Source: Antarctobacter heliothermus
GTDB lineage: Bacteria; Pseudomonadota; Alphaproteobacteria; Rhodobacterales; Rhodobacteraceae
Length of the DNA: 64,000 nucleotides
NCBI RefSeq assembly: GCF_002237555.1
Contig: NZ_CP022540.1
Location: 2,240,501-2,304,500 of the forward strand
Direction: 5' to 3'
Positions 36,440 to 44,918 of this stretch are shown piece after piece. Positions within the stretch are counted from its first letter, which is position 1. Each line of letters begins with the position of its first letter. The position numbers were made by a program, and so were the translations under genes. The notes beneath the pieces are model-generated. The model searched no databases and was not told where the DNA came from. It saw only the letters and a program-made list of their open reading frames with translations.

Positions 36440-37894
36440 ATGTCCATCGCAAAATCCCGACCCGTCGTACCCTTGAACGAGCCGACGTTTCGGCAGTCTG
36501 TCGATCTGATGTACAACCGCGCCGTGGCGCTGATGGACCTGCCGCCGGGACTCGAGGAAAAGATCCGGGTCTGCAACGCCACCTATACGGTGCGTTTCGG
36601 CGTGCGGCTGCGCGGCAAGATCCAGACCTTTACCGGGTATCGGTCGGTGCATTCCGAACATATGGAGCCGGTCAAGGGCGGCATCCGCTTTGCCACCTCT
36701 GTCAATCAGGACGAGGTCGAGGCGCTGGCCGCGCTGATGACCTATAAGTGTGCGCTGGTGGAGACGCCGTTTGGCGGCTCCAAGGGCGGGCTATGCGTTG
36801 ATCCGCGGCAGTATGATGAACATGAGATGGAGCAGATCACCCGCCGTTTTGCCTATGAGCTGATCAAGCGCGACCTGATCAACCCATCGCAGAACGTGCC
36901 CGCGCCTGACATGGGCACCAGTGAGCGTGAGATGGCATGGATCGCCGACCAGTACCGGCGCATGAACACCACAGACATCAACGGCAACGCCTGCGTTACG
37001 GGCAAACCCACCAATGCCGGGGGTATTCAGGGCCGGACAGAGGCGACAGGGCGCGGCGTGCAATACGCGTTGAAAGAGTTCTTTCGCCATCCCGAGGACA
37101 TGGCCAAGGCGGGCCTTGACGGCACGCTGGACGGCAAGACGGTGATTGTTCAGGGGCTCGGCAACGTGGGTTATCACGCGGCCAAGTTCCTGCAGGAAGA
37201 GGACGGCGCGCGGGTCATCGGCATCATCGAACGCGACGGCGCGCTGTTCAATCCGGCGGGGTTGAACGTGGAGGCGGTGCATCAGTGGATCGTCAAACAT
37301 GGCGGCGTGACGGGGTATCCCGATGCCAACCACACCGCCGAAGGCGCGGCAGTGCTGGAGGAAGCGTGTGACATCCTGATTCCGGCGGCGCTGGAGGGGG
37401 TGATCAACCTGGGCAACGCCCACCGGATCAAGGCCTCGATGATCATCGAGGCCGCCAACGGGCCGATCACGGCGGGGGCCGACGACATCCTGCGCGAAAA
37501 GGGCACGGTGATTATCCCCGACATGTATGCCAACGCAGGCGGTGTGACGGTGTCCTATTTCGAATGGGTCAAGAACCTCAGCCATATTCGATTTGGCCGG
37601 ATGCAGCGCCGACAGGAAGAAGCCCGTCATGAGCTGATCGTGCGTGAGCTGGAGCGGCTGGACCGCTATCTGGGCGATGCGTGGTCCATGTCGCCGGACT
37701 TCAAGGCCAAGTATCTGCGCGGCGCGGGAGAGCTGGAGCTAGTGCGCTCGGGTCTCGATGACACCATGCGGATCGCCTATCAATCGATGCGTGAGGTCTG
37801 GCACAGCAGGCCCGACGTGACCGACCTGCGCACCGCCGCCTTTATCGTGGCAATTGGCCGGGTCGCGGCGAGTTATCGCGCCAAGGGGCTCTGA
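36440..37894 (+). CDS. gdhA: Glutamate dehydrogenase (Glu/Leu/Phe/Val family)
   Basis: 484-residue NAD(P)-dependent enzyme linking glutamate and 2-oxoglutarate plus ammonium. Seen: the catalytic lysine region LMTYKCALVETPFGGSKGG, PAPDMGTSEREMAW, and TEATGRGVQYALKE. The Rossmann motif VIVQGLGNVGYHAAKF is at about residue 235. ATG 36440 follows AAGGAAGGAAA. The tail after the core is extended by about 50 residues relative to the short hexameric type. It sits between two outward-facing Tad clusters with no obvious functional link. Terminator-like hairpin at 37917. Confidence 0.9.
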   Translation: MSIAKSRPVVPLNEPTFRQSVDLMYNRAVALMDLPPGLEEKIRVCNATYTVRFGVRLRGKIQTFTGYRSVHSEHMEPVKGGIRFATSVNQDEVEALAALMTYKCALVETPFGGSKGGLCVDPRQYDEHEMEQITRRFAYELIKRDLINPSQNVPAPDMGTSEREMAWIADQYRRMNTTDINGNACVTGKPTNAGGIQGRTEATGRGVQYALKEFFRHPEDMAKAGLDGTLDGKTVIVQGLGNVGYHAAKFLQEEDGARVIGIIERDGALFNPAGLNVEAVHQWIVKHGGVTGYPDANHTAEGAAVLEEACDILIPAALEGVINLGNAHRIKASMIIEAANGPITAGADDILREKGTVIIPDMYANAGGVTVSYFEWVKNLSHIRFGRMQRRQEEARHELIVRELERLDRYLGDAWSMSPDFKAKYLRGAGELELVRSGLDDTMRIAYQSMREVWHSRPDVTDLRTAAFIVAIGRVAASYRAKGL

Positions 37895-37916
37895 CTCTGA
37901 TGCGGATCTGGTGAAC

Positions 37917-37940
37917 AGGGCGGCCCGAGAGGGTCGCCCT
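37917..37940 (+). terminator. Terminator after glutamate dehydrogenase
   Basis: AGGGCGGCCC / GGGTCGCCCT, a 10-bp stem with one G-T pair and a 4-base loop, followed by TTTCG; 22 bases after the stop. Confidence 0.65.
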
Positions 37941-38098
37941 TTTCGATTGAGGCAGAGAGGATGCGGCGCGACTTTGTCAAAAATCCTCGGCGTTCGCCAC
38001 ATTCTCGCCGCAGTCCTGACCAGAGCCTTGACCGAATCTTACCCGAAAACGGCCTCTGTACCGCGCACCAATCCCGGCGGCGTCAACGGAGACCCATC

Positions 38099-40006
38099 AT
38101 GGCACGATTTGCATTCTCCCCCCGTCCGGCCCAGCTGCGCGCCTCCGGCGCGATCGGGCGTTTTTGCGATAATGATGGGGGCAACATCACGATCTATTCC
38201 GTCTATATCGTGCTGCTGACGCTCACTATCATGGGCGCGTCGGTCGATCTGATGCGGCAAGAGGCGTCGCGTGCCCGGCTGCAGACCACGCTGGACCGCG
38301 CGGTTCTGGCCGCCGCCGATCTGGATCAGTTCCAAACGCCCAGCGACGTGGTGAGCGATTACGTCGCCAAGGCCGGGTTGGACAGCTACGTCACAGGGGT
38401 CGACGTCACGCTGGGCCTGAATGAGCGGACGGTCAGCGCGGATGCCGCCTCTAGCCTGTCGACGATCTTTCTGCGGATGTCGGGACGCGACATGTTGCCG
38501 GCGAACGCACTGGCCACCGCCGAAGAGCGGATCGCCAATGTCGAAATCAGCCTTGTCCTCGATGTGTCGGGGTCGATGCGCTACGACGAGCGGATGGACA
38601 ACCTCAAGCCGGCCGCCAAGGCCTTTGTGGAAAAGGTCATGTCCGGCGGCACTGAAAGTGTTACGACCCTGAACCTGATCCCCTTCGCCGGGCAGGTGAA
38701 CCCGGGCGACATCATGTTTGACTATTTCCTTGGCAAACGACCCAAGATCAAGGGCAACAACGGTTGGGGCAACGGCGATCAGGACGCGCCCGGCGGGTCG
38801 CTGTGCAACAACAACGCCGAAAACTACGATGAAGGACTGGCCGACCCTTCCTGCGCGGATGGCGCGGACGGACCTGTGGCGGGGGGCTTTTTCTCAGCCT
38901 GGCCGCAGGCGATCTCGAACGTTGTGGTCTATTTCGACACCGATGGCGACGATATCTATGATGTCGCCCACAAGATCGAGGATTTCCCCGAGGACGCCCC
39001 GCGCGATGCGGACGATTTTTTCAAGGGGGCGGTGGCCTACTTGATGGCACAGGACAGCGACCTGACCGATCCGGCGCAGTTCCTTGGCATCTCGATCAAG
39101 GGCGGCAAAGAAAAGAACCGCTATTTCCAAGTCAAAGGTAACCTGAACGGCGCCACCTCTGATCTTGGCCCGACCAAGAACAAAGGCAAGATCCCCGGCA
39201 ACACCTATTCCTATTCGCAGATTGACTATCTCCTGTGGGAAGCGGCCTATGCCGGTCCCGAGGCCGAAGAGACCGGCCCGGCGGTCAACGTCAACATGCC
39301 CGGCTCTTGCGTCGAGATTGACGGTTTCGAATTTGCCAACTCCAGTCTGCCACTGTCCGATGAATACGTTCCGATCTTTCACCATTGGGCGATTGACCCT
39401 TCGGTCATGGACTGGGGCTGGTGCCCGGGCGAACAAATGGCCATTCAGTATTATTCTGATAACGCCGCAAGCCTGACGCAGTTCATTGACGACATCCGGA
39501 TGCATGACGGCACGGGTGCGCAGTTCGGCATGAAGTACGCATTGGCGCTGCTGGACCCCACAACCCGCGATGCGGTCAGCCACCTGATCGACGCGGGCCT
39601 GATCGAAAGCCGCTTTGAGGGGCGCCCGATTGACTGGCACGACCCGGAGACCGAGAAATACATCGTTATGATGACGGACGGGCAGGTGACCGACCAATTC
39701 CGGCCCAACGATCCCGATGCGCCAATCAATGGTGAGGTCGAACTGCTTGATCAGGGCGCGAGCAGCTACAACGTTCGCACCGCCCGGGCCGCCAACCTCG
39801 ACCATCTGTATCAACAGTGTGAGCTGGCGCGCACGCGCGGGGTGACCGTCTTTACCATTGCCTTTGAAACCACAGTGCAGGCGGCCGAGGAAATGCGCCT
39901 GTGCGCCTCTTCTGATAGCCATTTCTTCCATGTTCATGGCGGGGAAATTGTTGACGCCTTTGACAGCATCGCGCGTCAGATCAACAATCTAAGGCTTATC
40001 CAATGA
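38099..40006 (+). CDS. tadG: TadG-like VWA protein, right cluster copy 1
   Basis: 635 residues. N-terminal helix (GGNITIYSVYIVLLTLTIMGASVDLM), VWA metal site LVLDVSGSM near residue 157 and VMMTDGQ near 520. Between them lies an insert with NNGWGNGDQDAPGG and a calcium-loop-like DTDGDDIYDVAHKIEDFP, then GISIKGGKEKNRYFQVKG. The next gene encodes a close paralogue of the same length. ATG 38099 gives the same N-terminal layout. Probably a secreted/anchored adhesin-like part of a Tad system; function inferred from family only. Confidence 0.85.
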   Translation: MARFAFSPRPAQLRASGAIGRFCDNDGGNITIYSVYIVLLTLTIMGASVDLMRQEASRARLQTTLDRAVLAAADLDQFQTPSDVVSDYVAKAGLDSYVTGVDVTLGLNERTVSADAASSLSTIFLRMSGRDMLPANALATAEERIANVEISLVLDVSGSMRYDERMDNLKPAAKAFVEKVMSGGTESVTTLNLIPFAGQVNPGDIMFDYFLGKRPKIKGNNGWGNGDQDAPGGSLCNNNAENYDEGLADPSCADGADGPVAGGFFSAWPQAISNVVVYFDTDGDDIYDVAHKIEDFPEDAPRDADDFFKGAVAYLMAQDSDLTDPAQFLGISIKGGKEKNRYFQVKGNLNGATSDLGPTKNKGKIPGNTYSYSQIDYLLWEAAYAGPEAEETGPAVNVNMPGSCVEIDGFEFANSSLPLSDEYVPIFHHWAIDPSVMDWGWCPGEQMAIQYYSDNAASLTQFIDDIRMHDGTGAQFGMKYALALLDPTTRDAVSHLIDAGLIESRFEGRPIDWHDPETEKYIVMMTDGQVTDQFRPNDPDAPINGEVELLDQGASSYNVRTARAANLDHLYQQCELARTRGVTVFTIAFETTVQAAEEMRLCASSDSHFFHVHGGEIVDAFDSIARQINNLRLIQ

Positions 40007-40122
40007 ACTGTGTATCTGGGCGTTTACTCGGCGTTAACTATTCTAAAGGGTATGTTAATTCATATCAAATCTTGAATAAGTCCCGAGTCTCGCCCGAATT
40101 TGCCGCAAAAACGGCCCAATTG

Positions 40123-40137
40123 TTAACCATTGCTTAC
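40123..40137 (+). promoter_or_regulatory. CtrA-like site before the second VWA tadG
   Basis: TTAACCATTGCTTAC fits TTAA-N7-TTAA with one mismatch and contains the CtrA half-site TTAACCAT. It ends 38 bases before ATG 40175, and CtrA controls pili in other alphaproteobacteria. Single-motif evidence. Confidence 0.4.
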
Positions 40138-40174
40138 TTCCGCCAAAACAGTCTTATTCGATGGGAGTGCAACT

Positions 40175-42082
40175 ATGAACAGCCGCAAGATGCTAAGGTC
40201 GAAGCTGGTGCGCTTCCGGACCCGGGACGACGGCAACATCACTATCTTCTCTGTCATGATGGCCCTTTTGATCCTGGTTATATCCGGGGCAGCGGTGGAC
40301 ATCATGCGATTTGAGGCCACACGGGCCGTCCTGCAGACCAATATGGACCGCGCCGTTCTTGCGGCGGCGGATCTTGATCAGGTGCAGACATCGGATGCGG
40401 TCGTCGCCGACTACATGGCCAAAGCCGGGATGGACCATGTCCTGTCCGGTTCGCAAATTACGCATGGTGCGAACCACCGGACGGTCAGGGCCTGGGGCGA
40501 AACAACGATCCCGACCTTTTTCCTGAAAATGAGCGGCTATGACGAATTGACCCCACCCGCCGTCAGCGTGGCCGAGGAAATGATTTCTAACGTTGAAATC
40601 AGCCTCGTGCTCGATATTTCAGGCTCCATGCGGTACAACGACCGCATGACAAAGCTGAAGCCGGCGGCGCAGGCCTTTGTCTCCAAAGTCATGACCGACC
40701 AGACAGAAGGCGTGACCACCCTGAACCTTGTTCCCTTTGCGGGGCAGGTGAACCCGGGCGACATCCTGTTTGACTACTTCCGCGGCGAACGCCCGAAGCA
40801 AAAGCAGAACAACGGCTGGGGCAACGGCGATCAGGACGCGCCCGGCAATTCGCTGTGCAACAACAATGCCGAAAACTACGACGAAGGACTGGCTGACCCC
40901 TCTTGTTCCGATGGCTCTGACCCGACGTCTGTGGCGAATGGCCATTTCCCGACCTGGGGCAACGACATCTCGAACATCGTGCTCTACTTCGACACCGATG
41001 GTGACGACATCTACAACCGCGCCCACAAGATCGAGGATTTCCCCGACGACGGGCCGCGCGATGCCGACGATTTCTTCAAGGGTGCGGTCGCCTACATGAT
41101 CGCACACGACAACCAAATCACTGATCCAAGCCAGTTCCTGGGTATCTCGATCAAAGGCGGCAAAGAAAAGACGCGCTATTTCCAGGTCAAGGGCGACCAG
41201 AACGGCACCGAGTCCGATCTTGGCCCGACCAAGAACAATGGCAAGATCCCCGGCGACACATTCGATTACGGTGATATCGACTATGACGCGTGGGAGGCTA
41301 GCTATGTGTCGCCGAACCCCGAGCCGGACCCGGATGCGGAAACGACGGAACCTGATCCGGTCAACATCAACATGCCAGGGTCCTGCATCGAGATCTATAA
41401 CGCTGAGTTCGACACCACCGAGATGCCGCAGTCGGATGACTATGTCCCGCATTTCATGTTCTGGCCGATCGAGACCTCTGTGATGGACTGGGGCTGGTGC
41501 CCGGGTGAAGACACTGCAATCCAGTACTATTCCGACGACAAGGACTCTTTGATCCAGTTCATCGGTGACATGCGGATGCACGATGGTACCGGCACGCAGT
41601 ACGGCATGAAGTACGGTCTTGCGCTGCTGGATCCGAACAACCGGGACGAGGTGAGCCACCTTATTGCCAACGGTCTTGTGGCATCGCGTTTCGAGGGCCG
41701 CCCGATCGACTGGCACGACCCCGAGACCGAGAAATATATCGTGCTGATGACGGATGGGCAGACCACGGACCAATTCCGCCCGAACGATCCGCGCGATCCG
41801 CTGAACGGCGAGACCGAACTTCAGGTCCAGGGCGGCGGCAGCTACTACACCCTGACGTCGCAGTCGACCAACGTGACCAACCTGCAAAAGCAATGCAACC
41901 TGGCCAAGGCCAATGGCGTGACTGTCTTTACCATTGCCTTCGAGACCAGCAGTTCGGCCGCGGACGACATGCGCCAGTGCGCCTCTTCGGACAGTCACTT
42001 CTTCTACGTCTACGGAGACGAAATCGAAGATACGTTTGACACAATCGCCCGCCAGATCAACAACCTGAGGCTGATCCAATGA
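40175..42082 (+). CDS. tadG: TadG-like VWA protein, right cluster copy 2
   Basis: 635 residues, exactly the length of the copy at 38099-40006. Same order: helix (ITIFSVMMALLILVISGAAVDIM), metal site LVLDISGSM, insert NNGWGNGDQDAPGN, loop DTDGDDIYNRAHKIEDFP, WDWGWCPGE-like region and VLMTDGQTTD. It differs in carrying a PNPEPDPDAETTEPDP acidic segment absent from copy 1. The start ATG 40175 follows GGGAG. The 168-base gap to copy 1 holds a CtrA-like site, so it may have its own promoter. The stop overlaps the next ATG by four bases. Confidence 0.88.
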   Translation: MNSRKMLRSKLVRFRTRDDGNITIFSVMMALLILVISGAAVDIMRFEATRAVLQTNMDRAVLAAADLDQVQTSDAVVADYMAKAGMDHVLSGSQITHGANHRTVRAWGETTIPTFFLKMSGYDELTPPAVSVAEEMISNVEISLVLDISGSMRYNDRMTKLKPAAQAFVSKVMTDQTEGVTTLNLVPFAGQVNPGDILFDYFRGERPKQKQNNGWGNGDQDAPGNSLCNNNAENYDEGLADPSCSDGSDPTSVANGHFPTWGNDISNIVLYFDTDGDDIYNRAHKIEDFPDDGPRDADDFFKGAVAYMIAHDNQITDPSQFLGISIKGGKEKTRYFQVKGDQNGTESDLGPTKNNGKIPGDTFDYGDIDYDAWEASYVSPNPEPDPDAETTEPDPVNINMPGSCIEIYNAEFDTTEMPQSDDYVPHFMFWPIETSVMDWGWCPGEDTAIQYYSDDKDSLIQFIGDMRMHDGTGTQYGMKYGLALLDPNNRDEVSHLIANGLVASRFEGRPIDWHDPETEKYIVLMTDGQTTDQFRPNDPRDPLNGETELQVQGGGSYYTLTSQSTNVTNLQKQCNLAKANGVTVFTIAFETSSSAADDMRQCASSDSHFFYVYGDEIEDTFDTIARQINNLRLIQ

Positions 42083-42615
42083 CAAATCGCCTGAACGCTT
42101 TCCTGAACAGGTTCCGCCGTGAAGAAGACGGGACAGCCACGATCGAATTCGCAGTCTACTTTACGATCTTCTTCTTCATTCTCGCGGCTGCAGTCGAGAT
42201 GGGATACATGAACCTGCGCCACGCGCTGCTGGAACGGGGGGTGGATCTTGCAACCCGCGAAATCCGCCTCAACACCGGCGACATCCCGACCTACGAGGAA
42301 GTGCGGCAGAAGATCTGCGATGAGGCTGTGATCGTCGACGGCTGCGCCGACAACCTCCGGCTGGAAATGCTAGAGGTCGATCCGCGCAACTTTGCCGCCA
42401 TTCCGCCGGGGGCCGATTGCAAGAACGCCGAGGAAGAGCCGCGCCCACTGCGCAGTTTTGTGGCCGGTCTGGACAACCAGTTGATGCTGGTCCGTGCCTG
42501 CCTGAAATACAAGCCCGCCATGCCGACCACCTCCTTTGGTCTGGCATTGAACAAGGACGCGCAGGGCTATGCCCAGATTGTCGTCACGTCCGCCTTTGTC
42601 CAGGAACCGAGGTAA
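42079..42615 (+). CDS. TadE-like pilus-associated protein (right cluster, first)
   Basis: 178 residues: REEDGTATIEFAVYFTIFFFILA with the TadE glutamate five residues after the DG, one helix, then a cysteine-bearing periplasmic domain (KICDEA, DGCAD, ADCKN, RACLK). C-terminus GYAQIVVTSAFVQEPR is shared with the left-cluster gene at 33916-34449. ATG overlaps the tadG stop (ATGA). Probably processed by a prepilin peptidase as minor pseudopilin (inference). Confidence 0.8.
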   Translation: MTNRLNAFLNRFRREEDGTATIEFAVYFTIFFFILAAAVEMGYMNLRHALLERGVDLATREIRLNTGDIPTYEEVRQKICDEAVIVDGCADNLRLEMLEVDPRNFAAIPPGADCKNAEEEPRPLRSFVAGLDNQLMLVRACLKYKPAMPTTSFGLALNKDAQGYAQIVVTSAFVQEPR

Positions 42616-42620
42616 GCGCC

Positions 42621-43181
42621 ATGACATTTCCCAAGATCCAATCCCACCTGAGCCGCTTTGCCGAAGATACCAAAGGCAACATCGCAATCGAAAGCCTGAT
42701 CTGGTTGCCGTTCATCCTGTTCCTGCTGGCGGCCACGTTCTCGCTGCATGACGCGTTCCGCTACAAGGCGCTGAACGTCAAGGCAGCCTACACGATCTCG
42801 GACGCGATCTCACGCGAGACGGACCCGATTGACGGCACCTATCTGGACGGCATGGTCGAACTGTTGGACTTTCTGGTCCGGCCGGGCGGCGAGTCGTCGC
42901 TGCGGGTGACACTGGTGCGTTACAACGGCAATACGTCCAGCTATGAATCCGAATGGTCACGGACGCGAGGCGGTCTGGGTGAGTTGCAAAGCGCGCAACT
43001 GTCTCAGATGCACGACAAGTTGCCGACCATGTTGCACAATGAACGTGTGATCGTTGTCGAAACTGAGACAAATTACGCGCCGCCGTTCGCTATTCCGGGT
43101 CTCACCGGGGCGGGACTGTTCTACAACTACGGCTTTACCCGCCCACGTTTCGCGCCCAAGATCGTGTGGAGCGACAGTTAA
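42621..43181 (+). CDS. TadE/TadG-like pilus-associated protein (right cluster, second)
   Basis: 186 residues. Starts MTFPKIQSHLSRFAED, then NIAIESLIWLPFILFLLAATFSL with the IES glutamate and one helix. Further pairs with the left-cluster protein at 33352-33903 are AYTISDAISRET versus NYVIGDMISRET and FTRPRFAPKIVW versus FTRPRYAPQVVY. ATG 42621 is five bases after the previous stop. Last gene of the cluster; a hairpin with TTTT follows. Confidence 0.78.
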   Translation: MTFPKIQSHLSRFAEDTKGNIAIESLIWLPFILFLLAATFSLHDAFRYKALNVKAAYTISDAISRETDPIDGTYLDGMVELLDFLVRPGGESSLRVTLVRYNGNTSSYESEWSRTRGGLGELQSAQLSQMHDKLPTMLHNERVIVVETETNYAPPFAIPGLTGAGLFYNYGFTRPRFAPKIVWSDS

Positions 43182-43215
43182 GCACAACATTGCTGCAACT
43201 GCACAAAAACGTCAT

Positions 43216-43258
43216 GTCCTGTCGCTTGGGGGAATTGATCCCGGGCGGCAGGACTGCT
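43216..43258 (+). terminator. Hairpin after the right Tad cluster
   Basis: GTCCTG pairs with CAGGAC with further GC pairs inside, followed by TGCTTTTG. It lies between the pilus gene stop (43181) and the soxB start. Long imperfect stem, so confidence is moderate. Confidence 0.4.
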
Positions 43259-43289
43259 TTTGTGCATCCCGGTTCACTTGGAGGGGGCG

Positions 43290-44543
43290 ATGCGCTTTTC
43301 CGGACTCAGAGTTCTTGCTGAAGGGCTTACAGGAAATCGCGGCTGGAAGCCGCACTGGCGCGACCCGGCGCCTAAGGCAGAGTATGACGCCATCATCATT
43401 GGTGGTGGTGGGCATGGTTTGGCCACGGCTTTCTACCTTGCCAAGGAGCACGGGCTGACCAACATCGCCGTGTTGGAAAAGGGCTATCTGGGCGGCGGCA
43501 ACGTCGGTCGGAACACGACCATCGTGCGCGCCAACTATGGGCTGCCCGGCAATTCTGAATTCTATTCCCATTCCCTGAAGCTGTGGGAAGGGATGGAACA
43601 AGAGCTGAACTTTAACACGATGATGAGCCAGCGCGGCGTGCTGAACCTGTTTCATTCGGACGGGCAGCGGGATGCCTATGCCCGGCGCGGCAATGCAATG
43701 CGCAATCAAGGCGACGATGCCGAGTTGCTGAATGCCGAAACTGTGCGCGAGATGGTGCCCTTTCTGGATTTCGACAACGGGCGCTTTCCGATCTACGGCG
43801 GGCTGTTGCAGCGGCGTGGCGGCACCGCACGGCATGACGCGGTTGCCTGGGGCTATGCGCGGGGCGCGGACCAGCGCGGCGTCGATCTGATTCAGAACTG
43901 CGAAGTGACCGGCATCGACATCGAAGGCGGTAAAGTGACCGGGGTGCAGACCTCTCGAGGGGCCATCCGGGCCAAGAAGGTGGGCATTGTTGTCGCCGGC
44001 CGTTCCGGGCAGGTGGCGGGGCTGGCCGGGATGCGTCTGCCGATCGAATCCCATGTGTTGCAGGCCTTTGTCACCGAGGGGCTGAAGCCCTGCATCGACA
44101 ACGTCGTGACCTATGGCATGGGGCATTTCTACATCAGCCAGTCCGACAAGGGCGGGCTGGTCTTTGGCGGCGATCTGGATTTCTACGCCTCATATGCGGC
44201 GCGCGGCAACCTGCCGATGGCGGAGCATGTAATGGAGGCGGCCATGACACTGATGCCGATGATCGGCAAGGCGCGGGTGCTGCGCAGTTGGGGCGGCATC
44301 ATGGACATGTCGCCGGACGGTTCTCCGATCATCGACAAAACCGGGATCGAGGGGCTCTATCTGAACTGCGGCTGGTGTTACGGCGGCTTTAAGGCGGTGC
44401 CGGGATCGGGCTATTCCTTTGCGCATTTGCTGGCCACGGACCGCCACCATGAGCCTGCTGCGCGGTTCCGGCTGGACCGGTTCACCACTGGCCACGGGTT
44501 GATGGATGAGGAGGGAACCGGTGCGCAACACAACCTCCACTGA
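43290..44543 (+). CDS. soxB: Sarcosine oxidase beta subunit
   Basis: 417-residue FAD/FMN subunit of heterotetrameric sarcosine oxidase, which oxidises sarcosine to glycine with one-carbon transfer to folate and H2O2. Seen: MRFSGLRVLAEGLTGNRGWKP, the motif AIIIGGGGHGLATAFYLAKEHG, GGNVGRNTTIVRANY (the covalent FMN histidine region NxGR), and SPIIDKTGIEGLYLNCGWCYGGFKA. ATG 43290 follows GGAGGGGG. First gene of soxBDAG. Confidence 0.96.
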   Translation: MRFSGLRVLAEGLTGNRGWKPHWRDPAPKAEYDAIIIGGGGHGLATAFYLAKEHGLTNIAVLEKGYLGGGNVGRNTTIVRANYGLPGNSEFYSHSLKLWEGMEQELNFNTMMSQRGVLNLFHSDGQRDAYARRGNAMRNQGDDAELLNAETVREMVPFLDFDNGRFPIYGGLLQRRGGTARHDAVAWGYARGADQRGVDLIQNCEVTGIDIEGGKVTGVQTSRGAIRAKKVGIVVAGRSGQVAGLAGMRLPIESHVLQAFVTEGLKPCIDNVVTYGMGHFYISQSDKGGLVFGGDLDFYASYAARGNLPMAEHVMEAAMTLMPMIGKARVLRSWGGIMDMSPDGSPIIDKTGIEGLYLNCGWCYGGFKAVPGSGYSFAHLLATDRHHEPAARFRLDRFTTGHGLMDEEGTGAQHNLH

Positions 44544-44651
44544 TGCCGTTCGTCTGCAAGACATGTGCATGCAATCTGCATGGGATCTGCGCGCTGTTTG
44601 TGCGGCGTGCTTGCCGGGTTGCGAACCTGGATTGCTACGAGGTGTAAAAAC

Positions 44652-44918
44652 ATGCGGCTGACCTGTCCGATTTGCGGGCCGCGCGACCGGCGCGAGTTTT
44701 ACTATCAGGGTGACGCGATGATGCTGGACCGTCCGGATGCCGACGCCGCGCCGCAGGTTTGGGCCGATTGGCTGCATCTGCGCGACAACCCGGCGGGCCG
44801 CACGCGCGAACTATGGTATCACGAGGCGGGCTGCTCCGCGTGGTTGGCAGTGGAACGCGATACCGTCACGCATGAGATTTTTGCGGTCGAACTGGTGGAG
44901 AGCGCAGATGCGGATTGA
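44652..44918 (+). CDS. soxD: Sarcosine oxidase delta subunit
   Basis: 88-residue zinc-binding small subunit. Start MRLTCPICGPRDRREFYYQGD holds the CxxC pair, with a further CSAW later (HEAGCSAWLAVERDT). ATG 44652 follows the short gap after soxB. The 3' end overlaps the start of soxA by 11 bases. Length matches SoxD. Confidence 0.95.
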   Translation: MRLTCPICGPRDRREFYYQGDAMMLDRPDADAAPQVWADWLHLRDNPAGRTRELWYHEAGCSAWLAVERDTVTHEIFAVELVESADAD

